Shown: positions 1-10,647, counted from the stretch's first letter. The stretch is DNA of 48,094 nucleotides from Amphimedon queenslandica (GCF_000090795.2 NW_003546373.1:100837-148930), one strand, 5' to 3'. The notes: a model not told the origin generated them from the letters alone. A program made the numbers and translations.

Positions 1-185
1 ATTTTGATTTTTATGAATTTTTACCAAAGTCACTGTACTGTAGTACAGGGTCTTGGGCCAAACTTTATCAAAAGTGAAAAGGAAAAAATTCTCCATTTTA
101 TTACATTTTTGATACATTTAAATGTTGTTTATTGAGTTTGAGCTGATTCGAATCAAAATTGGATTTTTTATGAATTTTAAAAGTC
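1..185. repeat. satellite remnant (~170-bp repeat family), left edge
   Basis: Partial monomers of the AT-rich repeat that recurs at 8857, 21815, 31110, 37725 and 46720. Recognisable phrases are 'gtttgagctgattc', 'ggattttttatgaattt' and 'tacagggtcttgggcca'. By analogy with the other units it lies in the intron just upstream of the terminal exons of a PWWP-gene copy. Confidence 0.7.
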
Positions 186-289
186 ATGTGCTGTATTGTA
201 ATCATACTGATATCTACTGATATGATATGTATTATGTACTGTAGAGATATTCCCTTAGTACGTTGACCTGAGCACCTGTTATTAAATAG

Positions 290-562
290 AACAGGAGGAG
301 AGAGAAGAGGAAGTACAAATGTATAGGAAACCTGTGGCTAGGAGGAGACCAATAAGACATCAAACATATACTTACAGGTAATGATGGGTATAATGATAGT
401 GAATCCTTTATTATGTGTGCAGAGTTAGCTTTAGTGTAGATCTATAAGCACTTTTTGAATTTGTCCTGTAGTTATTTACTTTTTGTTTGTATCAGGTATA
501 TACAGTGTCTCATCCAGGACTATCAGTTCAACGACTCTAGAGTTAAAGCTAAAATTGAGTAA
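290..562 (+). CDS. terminal two exons of an upstream PWWP-type gene copy (partial)
   Basis: Two exons are visible. Exon 290-377 follows an AG acceptor and ends at a GTAATG donor. Exon 496-562 follows a 'gtatcag' acceptor and ends at a TAA stop. Joined, they read without interruption: a Glu/Arg-rich stretch starting QEEREEEVQMY, a basic RKPVARRRP segment, then YIQCLIQDYQF and the C-terminus VKAKIE. The first exon needs a phase-1 donor, and that is exactly what both exon 1 and exon 7 of the intact PWWP gene at 42769-46624 supply. I therefore infer that these are the 3' exons of a copy whose 5' part lies left of the window. Paralogous exons at 9530, 22455, 31770 and 38386 carry stops or frameshifts, so this is the only open version seen. 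A polypurine tract (about 541-650) follows the stop. The function of this tail is unknown. Confidence 0.6.
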
Positions 563-3500
563 ATGAAAGAAAAGGAGATATACAATGTAATAGGTAAAAG
601 ACAAAGGAAAAGAGAAAGGAAGAAGAAGGGAGTGGGAGAGTAGACAAGATGTGGACAACTGTCAGTTCTTTATTCTTTTCTTTCCTCTACAGCTACCATG
701 ACTTGCTTCCACAGCTTCAAACTTGTCAACACCATAACTACTGTACATGTATGTGTTCAATAATATTATTTTCCATGGCATACCATACATGCTGTACTCC
801 AGTAATATTACAGAATACAGTTCAATGAGTCCATACTGTTTTGTACATGTAGTTCACTAGAAATTAATAATTATTTCGTGTTATTATACTGCAAAAAATT
901 TTTAATCTGTTCAGTGCAGGTAGCATTTATCACATTCCAGTAGTTACTCTCACTCATTTTTCCTTGCACCTTCTCCCTTATATGGTCAATTGATCTATGA
1001 TAGAAAGCTTTTGTAAGCAATAAATGGAAATGCAGCAATGCAGAATTATCTTGATAGTTGATACATGTTTATAATTATGCACATGATATGATGGTAAGAG
1101 TAGATATTCATTACAGGTACACACTCATGTATACATATTTATTTTGCTTTGGCTTCTCAATCTAGAGCACTATATGCATGTGTTTTTAAGAAGGAAAGAA
1201 GGCAATAGGATTGTCCCAGTTCTATCATCTAATTGCAATGTTTGTTGTTGTTGTTGCAGAAATTGATTTATTTATGCTTTAAAGTGTTAAAGGTGCACTT
1301 TTACAGTGACAATCATCAGTAAATACTAGAGCCTCAGCACATAAACTTAGGCAACTGCATGGGACAGCTGATAAATGATAATATAACTTTTCTTTAACAG
1401 TTAAAAATTTTTTAAATATATCAGCTAAAACAGTGAACATTCATGCAATAAAATATTGGTGTGCCAAAAATTTCTTTATTCTGAAATTCCACTGTACATG
1501 TATGTATAATTTTGTGTTATATTTTTTAAGCATTTGAATGGCATAATGCTATGTGTTGATGTACATGTACATATACATTGTACCATGTTTTGATGGAGCA
1601 TAATGTATTTTTAAGGAAAGTACGCACTCTATGACATAAAATAATGACATTAAGTTACCGTGTTAAATGCCTCATAGATTATAGTCTCGCTGGGCCAGCC
1701 CCTTCCTTTAGGGGCCCCTTCCCCTAAAGCAAGGGGCTGGCTCGGCGAGACTACATAGATTAATACATAATTTTGTATCAATAATTCATTGATACAGTAT
1801 ATAGTTGTTTTAGCAAATTCTTAGAATTGGAGTGTATAATCATAAACAATACTCTTAGATTACCACAACTGATGCTCTATTACTATTCCCCCCACTGTTT
1901 GTTCACTCCCTTTTATGCGTACAGGCAAATGCATATTATAGTTAATACACAACATGTACTCTTATCATATTCAGAGTCCTTCTTACATATTTTGTTAAGA
2001 ATTAATGTATTCATTGGCTCCTCTATGTGTAATGTACATGTATATCAAACATGAAAGCAATGCACAGCTAAGCATGATTCATTTTCAAGCTTTATAAAAT
2101 TGGATGGTTCTCTCTTCACATTATTCTCACTCCATTATTCTGATCATATCACCCACTGGTGGCAGAGAAAAGCAAAGCCTTTTATTTTGCAATGGACTGA
2201 ACACAAGAAGTACTAGTACAATAATTAACAAGTTAATTTTTGATAATAAAAGTAATTTATTTCTTGAATTTACTTTGTCAATTGCTACATTTTTGTGTGA
2301 GTGCCAGCTTGTTTAGGCATAAATAAACTATTGTTGCTAGAAATTGTCTATAGATTAGAACAAATAGGGAGAGCAGAGTTGGAAACCGTATGGACAATTT
2401 ATTACATTACTTGCAATAGTTTGCTCAAATTTTAGAGCCATTGGTTTCTAGAGCATAATGCAATGTTCCATGAAAGTTCCCACATACAGTATAATATGAT
2501 AGCATAATAATGTTACAGAAAATAAACCCAAAAGCATTCCCCAGTCTGTTATACCTCAAAATGTCAGTTAATGGTTTATACTTTGACAGTAACATTTATC
2601 TCACTGTTTGTGTGCTCTTTCTATTTTGGCCCTACAGGGATCTACTTTTATAATGATGTACAACATTGCTTTTTTGATAGAGCTTTACGTTTGGTTTTCA
2701 ATTTATGCACATTTTTTATGACGCTAAAACTTTTGGATTAATATTATAGCAGGTGTACTTATTATACCTTTTATTATGAAATTACTTTTGCAAATTCTTA
2801 GAATTTATTGTTTACTCAGTAAAAACCACAGTATGTTATGCTCCCCAAGTTCACTTTTTACTCCCTCTGTTATATTTCACTGTGTATAGAAGCAGGTACT
2901 TCCTAAGCGCCAATGCTTAGTTTATAATTAAAAACTTTCAATACTCTTGTCATATTCAGACTCTCTTTTTTCTATAGAGCTAATTCATATTGTTTTGATT
3001 ATTAAGATCTATTATTATCAGTACAAGTCTGACAACATACTGCATGTACCCTATCTATTATGTGTTAATGTTGATCTTCATAAGGAGGACAAAGTAATTG
3101 TCATTCACTCATTCATAATGAATGTATCTCTAATGGGTTTATATAACTCTGAATTGGTGCATTACATTCTTGTTTGTTAAGAAGAATGTATACAATAAAC
3201 TTGTTGATCACAAACAGTGGTTACCCTAAATCTTATTAGAACTCTAATACATGAAGCACTGTTGATATTTTAGTTTATACACGTATCTGTTAGTTGGTTT
3301 ACTTAGTTACTGTTCTTTCTAAAAATGTGACCATAATTGACAAAAGGGCCCTTATGGCGGATTTTAAAATTTATCGTTATAATGGAAAATATCAACCTGT
3401 GAGTGCTTTATTAGACAATCATTGTTTCTAAAAGTTTCATGGTAACTTTTTGCATCCTGTGGAGTAATTTTATCATAAATGGGGCTCAGGAAGTTGGATT

Positions 3501-3700
3501 TCTTAGGCTAGAAAGACAAATTTCACTACCCGCCATAAGGTACCTTTTGTCAATTATGGTCACAAATGTTAATGCAAAAAATAAATGTATATACCGGTAT
3601 GTACATACATGTTACTCATGCAGTAAAGAGTATTACCAAATGAATCTGTAAAAATGACCAAATTCAGTCGAAGTGTCTCTAATGACAATAATAACTGTGG
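563..3700. other. leader region of unit 1, no convincing gene
   Basis: A series of non-coding blocks shared in the same order with the later units: a polypurine tract (541-650); a pyrimidine tract ending in ctctacag before CTACCATGAC (about 665-760); a block around 1150-1290; a block around 1860-2200; the block beginning near 2350 ('aaatagggagagcagag'); and the upstream flank of the secreted-protein gene. Short ORFs here are not preserved across units. One MITE (1682-1753) sits inside. Confidence 0.6.
1682..1753. mobile_element. 72-bp GC-rich hairpin MITE with 9-bp target duplication
   Basis: Near-perfect inverted repeat starting TAGTCTCGC and ending GCGAGACTA, with a CCCCTAAAG / CTTTAGGGG core. 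It is flanked by the direct repeat CATAGATTA at 1673-1681 and 1754-1762. The paralogous locus in unit 2 (about 11409) has a single CATAGATTA and no element, so an empty site exists. A second member of the family is at 30211-30621. Confidence 0.85.
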
Positions 3701-3736
3701 TAAAGCAGCACAAACTAGTCATTAGTGACCATGGAG

Positions 3737-3818
3737 CCAATGTGGGTGGGTATGAGACAGTTTCGCCTTTCGCAATCAACGATGAATTTTATTATGTACA
3801 TTAGGTATTCTATAAAAG
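3737..3818 (+). promoter_or_regulatory. promoter of SC1: CCAAT box and TATA box
   Basis: A CCAAT box (3737-3741, inside GCCAATGTGGGT) and TATAAAAG (3811-3818) lie 86 bp and less upstream of the ATG at 3897. The same arrangement precedes the other four paralogues, which supports it as the real core promoter. Confidence 0.7.
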
Positions 3819-3896
3819 CTGCCACTTGTACTGTATTTTGATACAAACTTGTCCTTTTGAACCTTTGCTATTAGTTTTGTGCTACTTTCTTTTAAA

Positions 3897-4655
3897 ATGT
3901 TTTCCATTTTTCTCTTTTGCTGTTTTCTTGTCATTGCTTCAAGTGACGGTGCTGTAACTACAAAGAAAAGAGATGTAGCTGCTGTCACTGACTGGGTGCA
4001 CAAAATCAACAAGAGGCATAGCTCTCAACTGGAAGTACGTCAAAATACTGCCTGTGTAAACCAGCTTCAAAGCAACCTTCCTTCCTATTGCAATTTCACC
4101 GAACTTTCAGGTGGTCTCTCAGATCTTCCTACTTCATCCCTCACTGATGCTCAGCTCACTGCTCTCAACAATGCTTACTCTCGATTGTGTGTCTCAGCTT
4201 GCATCAATCCAATTGACACCTACTACAATTGTATAGTGACGAATGATGATACCTTAAGGGATTTTCTCGTTACCCTGATTCGTCAAGGTGTTTGTGGACA
4301 GGAGAGTGGAGACTATTGTGAGGTGAGGTACATAAGGCAATATGAAGGAGATTACTCAAGTTTACAACGTTTATTAAATGCCTGCACAATTACCTCTGGT
4401 GGGATATCCAACTGCAGTTCTGCTTCCTCCACTTGTCTTGCTGATGTTAACACATTCAGTGATAGGATGGGTTGCTGTACTGAGCCATATCTTGGATCTG
4501 GTGTCACCTTATGCAGTGGTGTTAGTGTGGATGAGCCTTGTACTGGAGTATCCACTGGAGCATCCACTGCAGTACCCACTGGAGCATCCAGTGCTACTGG
4601 ACTAGTAGCTCCTGTCTTTGTGATGATACTCAGTTTGGTTGGATTTTTGGTCTGA
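3897..4655 (+). CDS. SC1: secreted cysteine-rich, probably GPI-anchored protein, paralogue 1
   Basis: Single-exon gene of 252 residues, family not recognised. The start is the first ATG (3897); the frame is open slightly further upstream but only via non-ATG codons. Residues 1 to about 18 are a signal peptide (MFSIFLFCCFLVIASS). A short pro-like segment follows with dibasic TKKR and NKR sites that could be cut by a furin-type protease. The body has 14 cysteines, including an adjacent pair in MGCC, the same number as in all four paralogues. There is an N-glycosylation sequon at NFT. The C-terminus is a small-residue stretch followed by a hydrophobic tail (LVAPVFVMILSLVGFLV), typical of a GPI-attachment signal. 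SC1 alone has an expanded linker before the tail, made of repeats of STGAS/AVPTGAS type. Function unknown; a surface or secreted role is inferred from the architecture. It could instead be a type I protein with a short membrane anchor. Confidence 0.85.
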   Translation: MFSIFLFCCFLVIASSDGAVTTKKRDVAAVTDWVHKINKRHSSQLEVRQNTACVNQLQSNLPSYCNFTELSGGLSDLPTSSLTDAQLTALNNAYSRLCVSACINPIDTYYNCIVTNDDTLRDFLVTLIRQGVCGQESGDYCEVRYIRQYEGDYSSLQRLLNACTITSGGISNCSSASSTCLADVNTFSDRMGCCTEPYLGSGVTLCSGVSVDEPCTGVSTGASTAVPTGASSATGLVAPVFVMILSLVGFLV

Positions 4656-5090
4656 GGTTGTGTGCCATGAACATATAGAGACTAGCTCTAGTTTAGTTAG
4701 CTCATATGTAATACATATATTATTACTGTAGAGTTTGAATTCAGTTTTGAGGTTGTTTTTGATTAAGAAAATTAGTTTTCAATTAACAGTAAATTGCCAA
4801 GTTAATTGCACTTTCCGCAGATTGCATCATAAACCTACATTAAAAGTCAGTGATGCATTTATCATCAACGAAGAACTACTTAAATTTGATTTATATGTAC
4901 ATTTTAAGAACAATGCACATGCACCTTCATAATGAACTCTGGCACTGCTTTGACAGTTTAACTGTTTTGAACTTTTGATCACAGGTTGCCTGCTGCATCA
5001 AATGCCTAATGATGTCAATGTGTACCACCTTTACTTTATTTATTTATTTATTTTATTTATTTATCAAATTTTACACATGTCCAGCTATTG
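4656..5090. other. 3' flank of SC1
   Basis: Untranslated and flanking sequence homologous to the 3' flanks of SC2-SC5 ('aaattgccaagtt', 'gattgcatca', 'tttgatcacaggttgcc'). It ends in an AT-rich run of TTTA repeats near 5036-5065. No gene seen. Confidence 0.5.
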
Positions 5091-6150
5091 GAATGGGACT
5101 TCCGGTCACATTAATTTAATGATATTCATTGGAATTACCATAGCAACGGCAGCTCAGCAATGGTGGATTGATAGGAAGCTTCACTACAAAGCCTGCTAAC
5201 GTCTTTCTGGTTCATGGATGGGACTTCACTAGATACTTGGAGCTTCTTGAATGCTACTTAATGCAATTGGTTATGGTAGTTTTTCCATATTCTATTGTTA
5301 AAGTGGCAGGCGTGGCGCAAGAAGACTCATCCACTAACAAAAGGCCTTCTTGTTATTACTTTAAAAGGATCTAGAGACATGATTTGCTTGTATAGCTGTT
5401 AAGCACTCTTAGTTTTACTTTATTATTCCCGTGAGAAGAGAAAAGCACTTGTTCACTCTTGTTGCTGCACCCGTTATCACCGAGGTTATCACTGAGACGA
5501 CTAAAATTATTTCACCTTTAGAAGACTGAAGTACCGAACAAAGTTTTGAATTTCTTTATCTTTTTTGCATGATTGGGCAGTAAAAATGTTGTACTTTCAC
5601 AAAATAAGTGCGCAATTTGTCAAAATTTGTTTGAAATTTAGATATAACCATTCAAAAAGTAAAAAAATTATCATACATACATAAAGGAATGACAAAAATG
5701 GCGGCACTGACTGCCTCATCTTTAATCTGCAAATGTTCCACACAAAGTTACTCCAAGTGCTGTCATATTTAGCAGGAACACAGGTATAATTATGGAGAAC
5801 AGCTACTGAAGTGCGCAAATTGATGAGACTTATTCTGAAGAAAGATATAGCCTAGTAAATGGAAATGTCCATTCCTGCCCTGTATAAAGTCAACCAGTAG
5901 TATACGGAGATAATTGCTCAGTATACTAATCCGCGTCCACTCATTGCTGGACATGAAGACTCAAAACATGTGGCATACAGAGAAATAAAATCTATCAGAT
6001 TGAAGAGTGTCTTGAAGGGTTACCAGCAAGGACTACTGGTACCCTGACCAGCAAGGACTACTGGTACCCTGAAAAATATACAGCAATTCAAATTCCTCCA
6101 GCAATGCGCAAGCGTGGATGTCCAAAAGGTCATGCTGTTACTGTAATTGT
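5091..6150. other. unit-1-specific segment with possible transposase-derived fragment
   Basis: About 1 kb absent from the other units. Most shows no sustained frame. From about 6040 to 6150 the plus strand reads KDYWYPEKYTAIQIPPAMRK followed by RGCPKGH. This resembles a basic, AT-hook-like segment of DNA-transposon-derived proteins, but I cannot name the family. A 25-bp direct tandem duplication (ccagcaaggactactggtac plus ccctga) spans about 6026-6072. The segment then fuses directly to an orphan SC 3' end. Confidence 0.3.
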
Positions 6151-6154
6151 AATA

Positions 6155-6231
6155 GAGTATCCAGTGCCACTGGACTAGTTGCTCCTGTCTTTGTGATAAT
6201 ACTAAGTTTGACTGTTGGGTTTTTGGCATGA
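6155..6231 (+). pseudogene. orphan 3' end of an SC gene (unit 1)
   Basis: Matches the last ~25 codons of the SC family (serine/glycine linker plus hydrophobic GPI-signal tail and stop), with no body of the gene upstream. Several substitutions and a 3-nt insertion are present. Equivalent orphans follow SC2, SC3, SC4 and SC5. Confidence 0.7.
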
Positions 6232-7194
6232 TTAATGATATGAATCTAGAACATGTAGATCTATTATGCATGAACATTTTAGATAACATAGATAATAAAA
6301 GACTCCTGGTAATTATTTATTCATCTGTTGGGCGTAGTTCATCAATTAACAATGAATGATATTCAGAATGGTGACAGTTTTGTCACTGTAAATGCAAGGG
6401 AAAGTCCTATTTCTAGTGATGTTGAAAGTTCAGGACTAATCTCATCTCATTCCTTACGGAGAGTGAAGCTGCGAAAGAGGAAGCGTTCTACAGAACCTGA
6501 GACTGAGTCGACTGGTACTACAACAGAGGAAAGGCCCCAGGCTCTAAGTGTAGCCATCTTGAGCCTGATTTTGAACTGTGACCACCTTCAGAATCCTCTT
6601 TATCATTAAAGGATGAAGCAGGATCAAGTGCAGTTGCTGATGAAGCTAAACACCTCACAAAATAAAAAACCACTTGATAGCGACTATCAATCAATTATTA
6701 ATAAATCAGTGGAAATATTAAAAGAGACTAATAATGGTGATATTTTTGAAGATACATTCCTTTTGTCCCTAATTCTTGGGGTACCAACTGTTATCATACA
6801 AGTAATGCACACTATATGAGTAATAATATGACTGCCTACTTGTTCATGGTGTTTTTATTTTTTTTTAGATTTTTGGTGGCTATCAGTTTTATGTGTCTTC
6901 TTACAAGTCATTGTTGAAGCATCGTTCAGCTAGCATGGACGTACTAATAATAGCACTGGCTATCACCATAGCCTTTGTTTACTCTGTAAGTACAGGGACA
7001 TACTGTTACTCCTATGTATGGTGTACATAATGTTATTAATTAGTGGCAATTATCATTAATTGGTTTATTTTTGAATGGCCGTAACTTGAAAATTTGAAGT
7101 CAGAATTGGTTCAAACTTTTTACATAGCATAAGGACATCAATATGTATTAGAAAATGTAATAAAAATTTGGGGTCATTTGGAGCTATTTTTTGG

Positions 7195-7305
7195 AAAAAA
7201 AGCATGGGCTAAGCAAGGCTGCAAAAGTCGTGGCAGCCATTTTGTTTGGGGGGTGAATCCTACTTAGTAATGCTACCGCGTTACTAATGGTACAGGGAAA
7301 GTCTC
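7195..7305. repeat. dispersed repeat, inverted copy near 47205
   Basis: The segment with 'gcaaggctgcaaaagtcgtg' and 'cctacttagtaatgc' is found as its reverse complement at about 47205-47290. It lies in an intron-like gap of the ATP7 pseudogene. Family unknown. Confidence 0.6.
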
Positions 7306-7762
7306 AGAAATCAGTATAATTATTTTAAAACTGCCATAGCTCACTGAAAATCAACTCAAACTTAATGTATACATTTGTAAAGACATCAGCTCACTCTCTC
7401 TTTCTCTCCAGGCTCCTATTCAGTGTATAGCTGACAAGATATAGCTGGTTACTTTGTGCCTCTCATTCTATTCTTTCCTTTTTCTGCTGTTTGATTGCAA
7501 GACTACACTGGAGCCCATGTAAGTGTATGCACTGTTAACACAGGATATACTAATGTATATCCTAATACTAATACTAATATTCATACTTGCATAATATTTT
7601 GTGTCTAAAATTTTTGAAAGGGAAAGTGCTTCTGCACAAACCCTGCTTTCAATTCATTAGTATTTCATTATGCATGTACCGTATGTCCTCAAATAAACGC
7701 TGAGTGCAAATAAACACCGGGTTAGCAATAAAATGGAAGTATAAATACGCAAATCTAGCCTA

Positions 7763-7862
7763 GTAGCTTAATAGCAGCATGGATGCCTTGTAGATACCTC
7801 CTTAAACTTCCTGAAGTCTCTTGCGTGAGGTCCCGGGTTAGAATCCCACTGTTGGCTCAAAA
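7763..7862 (+). other. tRNA-like remnant (possible SINE head)
   Basis: TAGCTTAATAG (about 7764) fits an A box and GGTTAGAATCC (about 7838) is one base from a B-box consensus. Stem pairing is poor and the A-B spacing is long, so this is not a functional tRNA. A tRNA-derived SINE fragment is possible. Confidence 0.25.
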
Positions 7863-8856
7863 TTTATTTTGTTTTTTTTATTTTTTGAGGTACGAATGTC
7901 ATTTTAAAAAATTAACGTCTGGGCTTCTATTTAAGGAAATACAGTACATGTATGCGAGAGTCATTGAGTGTGGTAGTTTATAATTATTTTATCATTATTG
8001 TGCATGCATTAATTAGGATTATTGTGATTCCAACCATACAGAGTCTGATCATAGCTCCAACTGCTATGACATAAGCCACGCCTTCAGACACGCCCTCACT
8101 GGTTTGTTAATAGCCTGCCTGTGTGATGTGCTCTTGGTTTAGCCACACCCACTGCTGTCATGATTGGCACTGGAATTGGAGCTAGTAATGGGATATTAAT
8201 AAAGGGAGGAGAACCACTGGAAACAACGCACGAAGTATGTACATGGTTTGAAAATTTATTTAATTTTTTGTCCTATTGACATTTTTATTAAAAATTAATA
8301 GGATAAGGCCATTATTTTTGATAAAACTGGTACTCTAACTGAAGGGAAACCAGCCGTATCTCATATTATGCCCTACCTGCTCCTTTAGTCGGTTCTTGTC
8401 AATAGTGGGTGTGGCCAAGAGCAACAGTGACTACCCTCTGGAAAAAACAATCACTGCCTATGCTAAAGAAGTAAGAAAAGATAATGTCCTCTTACTCTCT
8501 TTCTTTAAACTTTTAAATAATGACAGTGAGTCTGATGATGATGATATGCCTACTGTTAGTTTCTGTAAAGGGTAAGTGACTACAATCACTATATCATTCA
8601 TCATAAATTAATGGACATTTTACGGCATTATTTAAATTTCCTTAAATTATTTGACTACATGTTCAATAGATATGGATTTGCTAATTTTCATAGCCTATAG
8701 GTTTATTTTATGTTTTATGGCATTTATTAAGGACAGTTATGAAGCCATAGTAACTTACATAATTAATCTTGCATGCATGTACATAATATTTAAGAGGTAC
8801 ATGTACTATATAAATTTTCTATTTTACTACATTTTTTTATGAAGCACTTTTGTATG

Positions 8857-9440
8857 TTATGGTAGAAAGTTTGAGTTGAATCCAATCAAATTGGATTTTA
8901 TAAATTTTTAAAGTTGCTTAAAATTGGGCCAAGGATTGTACAGGGACTTCGGCCAAATTTTGCTAAAAATGAAAAGTAGAAAATTCTTAATTTTTATGTT
9001 TTCTGATACATACATATACATGTACTTATGTTGCGTAGAAAGTTTGAGCTAATTCTATTTAAATTTGGATTTTTTATGAATTTTTAAATTTGATCAAAAA
9101 TTAGGCCAAAGTCCCTGTAGGGTCTCGAACCAAATTTCATCAAAAATTAATAGGAGAGAATTATCCATTTTCATTTTTTTTTTGATTATATACATGTTCT
9201 TATGTTGTGTAGAAAGTTTGAGCTAATTCCAATCAAATTTGAATTTTTATGAATTTTACAAAATTTGCGCTATGTAACAGGGTCTTGGCCCAAACTTTAT
9301 CAAAAGTGAAAAGGAGAAAATTCTCCATTTTATTACATTTTTGATGTACATGTATTTACATGTACATGTTGTTTATTAAGTTTGAGCTGATTCCAATCAA
9401 AATTGGATTTTTTATGAATTTTAAAAGTCATGGGCTGTAT
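8857..9440. repeat. satellite array, unit 1/2 boundary
   Basis: Four AT-rich monomers. The phrase 'agaaagtttg' (or a variant) recurs at about 8864, 9037, 9211 and 9376, a period of 165-174 bp. Each monomer also holds 'gggccaaagtccctgta' and 'accaaatttcatcaaaaat' variants. It lies between PWWP exon 1 copy 1 and its terminal exons. Confidence 0.85.
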
Positions 9441-9802
9441 TGTGATCATACTGATATGTTCTGATATGATATGTATTATGTACTGTAGAGATATTTCCTT
9501 GGTTGACCTGAGCATCTGTCATTAAATAGAATAGAAGGAGACAGAAGAGGAAGTACAAATGTATAGGAAACCCTCAGCTACGAGGAGACCAATGAGACAT
9601 CAAGCATATACTTACGGGTAATGATGGGTATAATGATAGTGAATCCTTGATTATGTTTGCTGAGTTAGCTTTAGTTAGATCTATAAGGACATTTTTGAAT
9701 TTGTGCTATAGTTATTTACTTTTTGTTTGTATCAGGTATATACAGTGTCACATCCAGGACTATCAGTTCAAGGACTCTAGAGTTAAAGCTAAAATTGAGT
9801 AA

Positions 9803-10169
9803 ATGAAAGAAAAGGAGAGGGATGTATGATAGGTAAAAGACAAAGGAAAAGAGAAAGGAAGGAGGAAGAGAGTGGGAGTGAGGCTGAATGTGGATAACTG
9901 TATTATCACACATCAGTTCTTTCTTTATTCTTTTCTTCCCTCTACAGCTGCCATGGCTCGCTTCTACAGCTTCAAACTTGTCAACATCATAACTACTGTA
10001 CATGTATGTGTTCAATAATATTATTTTTTATGGCGTACCATACATGCTGTACTCCAGTAGTACTACAGAATACAGTTCAATAAGTCCATTCTGTTTTGTG
10101 GTTCACTGGAAATTAATAATTATTTTTTGTTATTATGCAACTAAAATTTTTTGTTCAGTGCATGTAGCA
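9803..10169. other. leader region of unit 2, first part
   Basis: Polypurine tract (about 9803-9890), then the pyrimidine tract and CTACAG preceding the conserved 'catggctcgcttctacag' block (about 9900-10010). Paralogous to 563-930. No gene supported. Confidence 0.5.
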
Positions 10170-10177
10170 TTCATCAC

Positions 10178-10639
10178 CAGTGGCGGTGCCAGGTCAATGA
10201 AACAGAGGGGGCACTATATACAGGAAAGGGCACTATAATGTCAGTCAAGAATGGCTTGGGAGGCATTTAATTAGATTAAAAATACTAGTGCTTTAATTAG
10301 AATTTTGCCAACAGGGTGGGCCTGTGCCCTCCAGCCCCCCCCCCCCCCCCCTNNNNNNNNNNCTTTTTTTTTTGGGGTTCCCGGGAAATAAAAAATTTTT
10401 TTTTGTTTTTAGGCAATAAAAATTTTTTTTTCGGGGCAGGTGGCTTTCTTCCCCGGGGGGGGTCCCGGGTAAATAAAAAAGGGGGGGCCTTTTTTCCGGG
10501 AAGGGGCCTTATAATTTCATTCAAGAATGGTTGGGGGGGCTTTTATTTGGTTAAAAAATTTTGGGGTTTTAATTAGAATTTTCCCAACGGGGGGGGCTTG
10601 TGCCCTCCAGCCCCCCCCCCCCCCTTATAACCGCCAGTG
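10178..10639. mobile_element. hAT-like non-autonomous element, containing an assembly gap
   Basis: Begins CAGTGGCGGT and ends ACCGCCAGTG, imperfect terminal inverted repeats (9 of 10). It is flanked by an 8-bp direct repeat TTCATCAC (10170-10177 and 10640-10647). Other units have an uninterrupted 'cattcatcacattcc' there. 8-bp duplications and CAG-type ends suit the hAT superfamily. Ten Ns (10353-10362) split it, and 10363-10616 looks like low-quality sequence, so the true length is unknown. Confidence 0.7.
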
Positions 10640-10647
10640 TTCATCAC

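Larger units (their letters stand above)
6756..8490 (+). pseudogene. fragmented copper-transporting P1B-type ATPase (ATP7-like)
   Basis: Five exon-like pieces on the plus strand follow the order of an ATP7-type Cu+ ATPase. 6756-6801 reads LLSLILGVPTVII (membrane segment). 6869-6985, between AG and GTAAGT, reads IFGGYQFY...SMDVLIIALAITIAFVYS. 7412 to about 7494 reads APIQCIADKI, then a 1-nt frameshift before AGYFVPLI. About 8085-8234 reads LTGLLIACLC, where the family has the metal-binding CPC, then a frameshift and [20 protein letters not shown]. 8302-8470 contains IIFDKTGTLTEGKP with the DKTGT phosphorylation motif (8320-8334), a stop, and then LSIVGVAKSNSDYPLEKTIT. Metal-binding N-terminal domains, the P-domain and the C-terminal helices are absent. 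The loss of CPC, at least two frameshifts and stops mark it as a pseudogene. It sits inside PWWP exon 1 copy 1. Confidence 0.85.
6352..9802 (+). pseudogene. PWWP-type gene copy 1: broken exon 1 plus terminal exons
   Basis: Exon 1 begins at the ATG at 6352 (MNDIQNGDSFVTVNARES) and matches the intact exon at 42769. A small insertion in 'ggccccaggctctaag' shifts the frame near residue 62. At 6756 it is interrupted by ATP7-like sequence. The acidic end of exon 1 resumes near 8509 and finishes at a GTAAGT donor (8570s) without the final GDWS codons. Exons 2-7 (the PWWP domain) are missing. After the satellite, the terminal exons appear at 9530-9617, with a TAG at the second complete codon, and at 9736-9802, which is intact and ends VKAKIE. 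It cannot make the full protein. Confidence 0.75.

Noticed and set aside
2947..3180. 77-codon frame also found at 18692-18961
   Set aside because: Shared only by the recently duplicated units 1 and 2; units 3-5 break it. No splice or domain support.
3879..3896. Upstream extension of the SC1 frame (and similarly SC2-SC5) before the ATG
   Set aside because: It starts with GTG or TTG codons, is not conserved between the copies, and would bury the signal peptide. The first ATG gives a standard signal sequence in all five.
7763..7862. Functional tRNA gene
   Set aside because: Acceptor and T stems are mispaired and the A-B box spacing is long; kept only as a possible SINE remnant.
10297..10576. 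Glycine/proline/phenylalanine-rich frames on both strands
   Set aside because: They come from homopolymer-rich, low-quality sequence across the 10-N gap.
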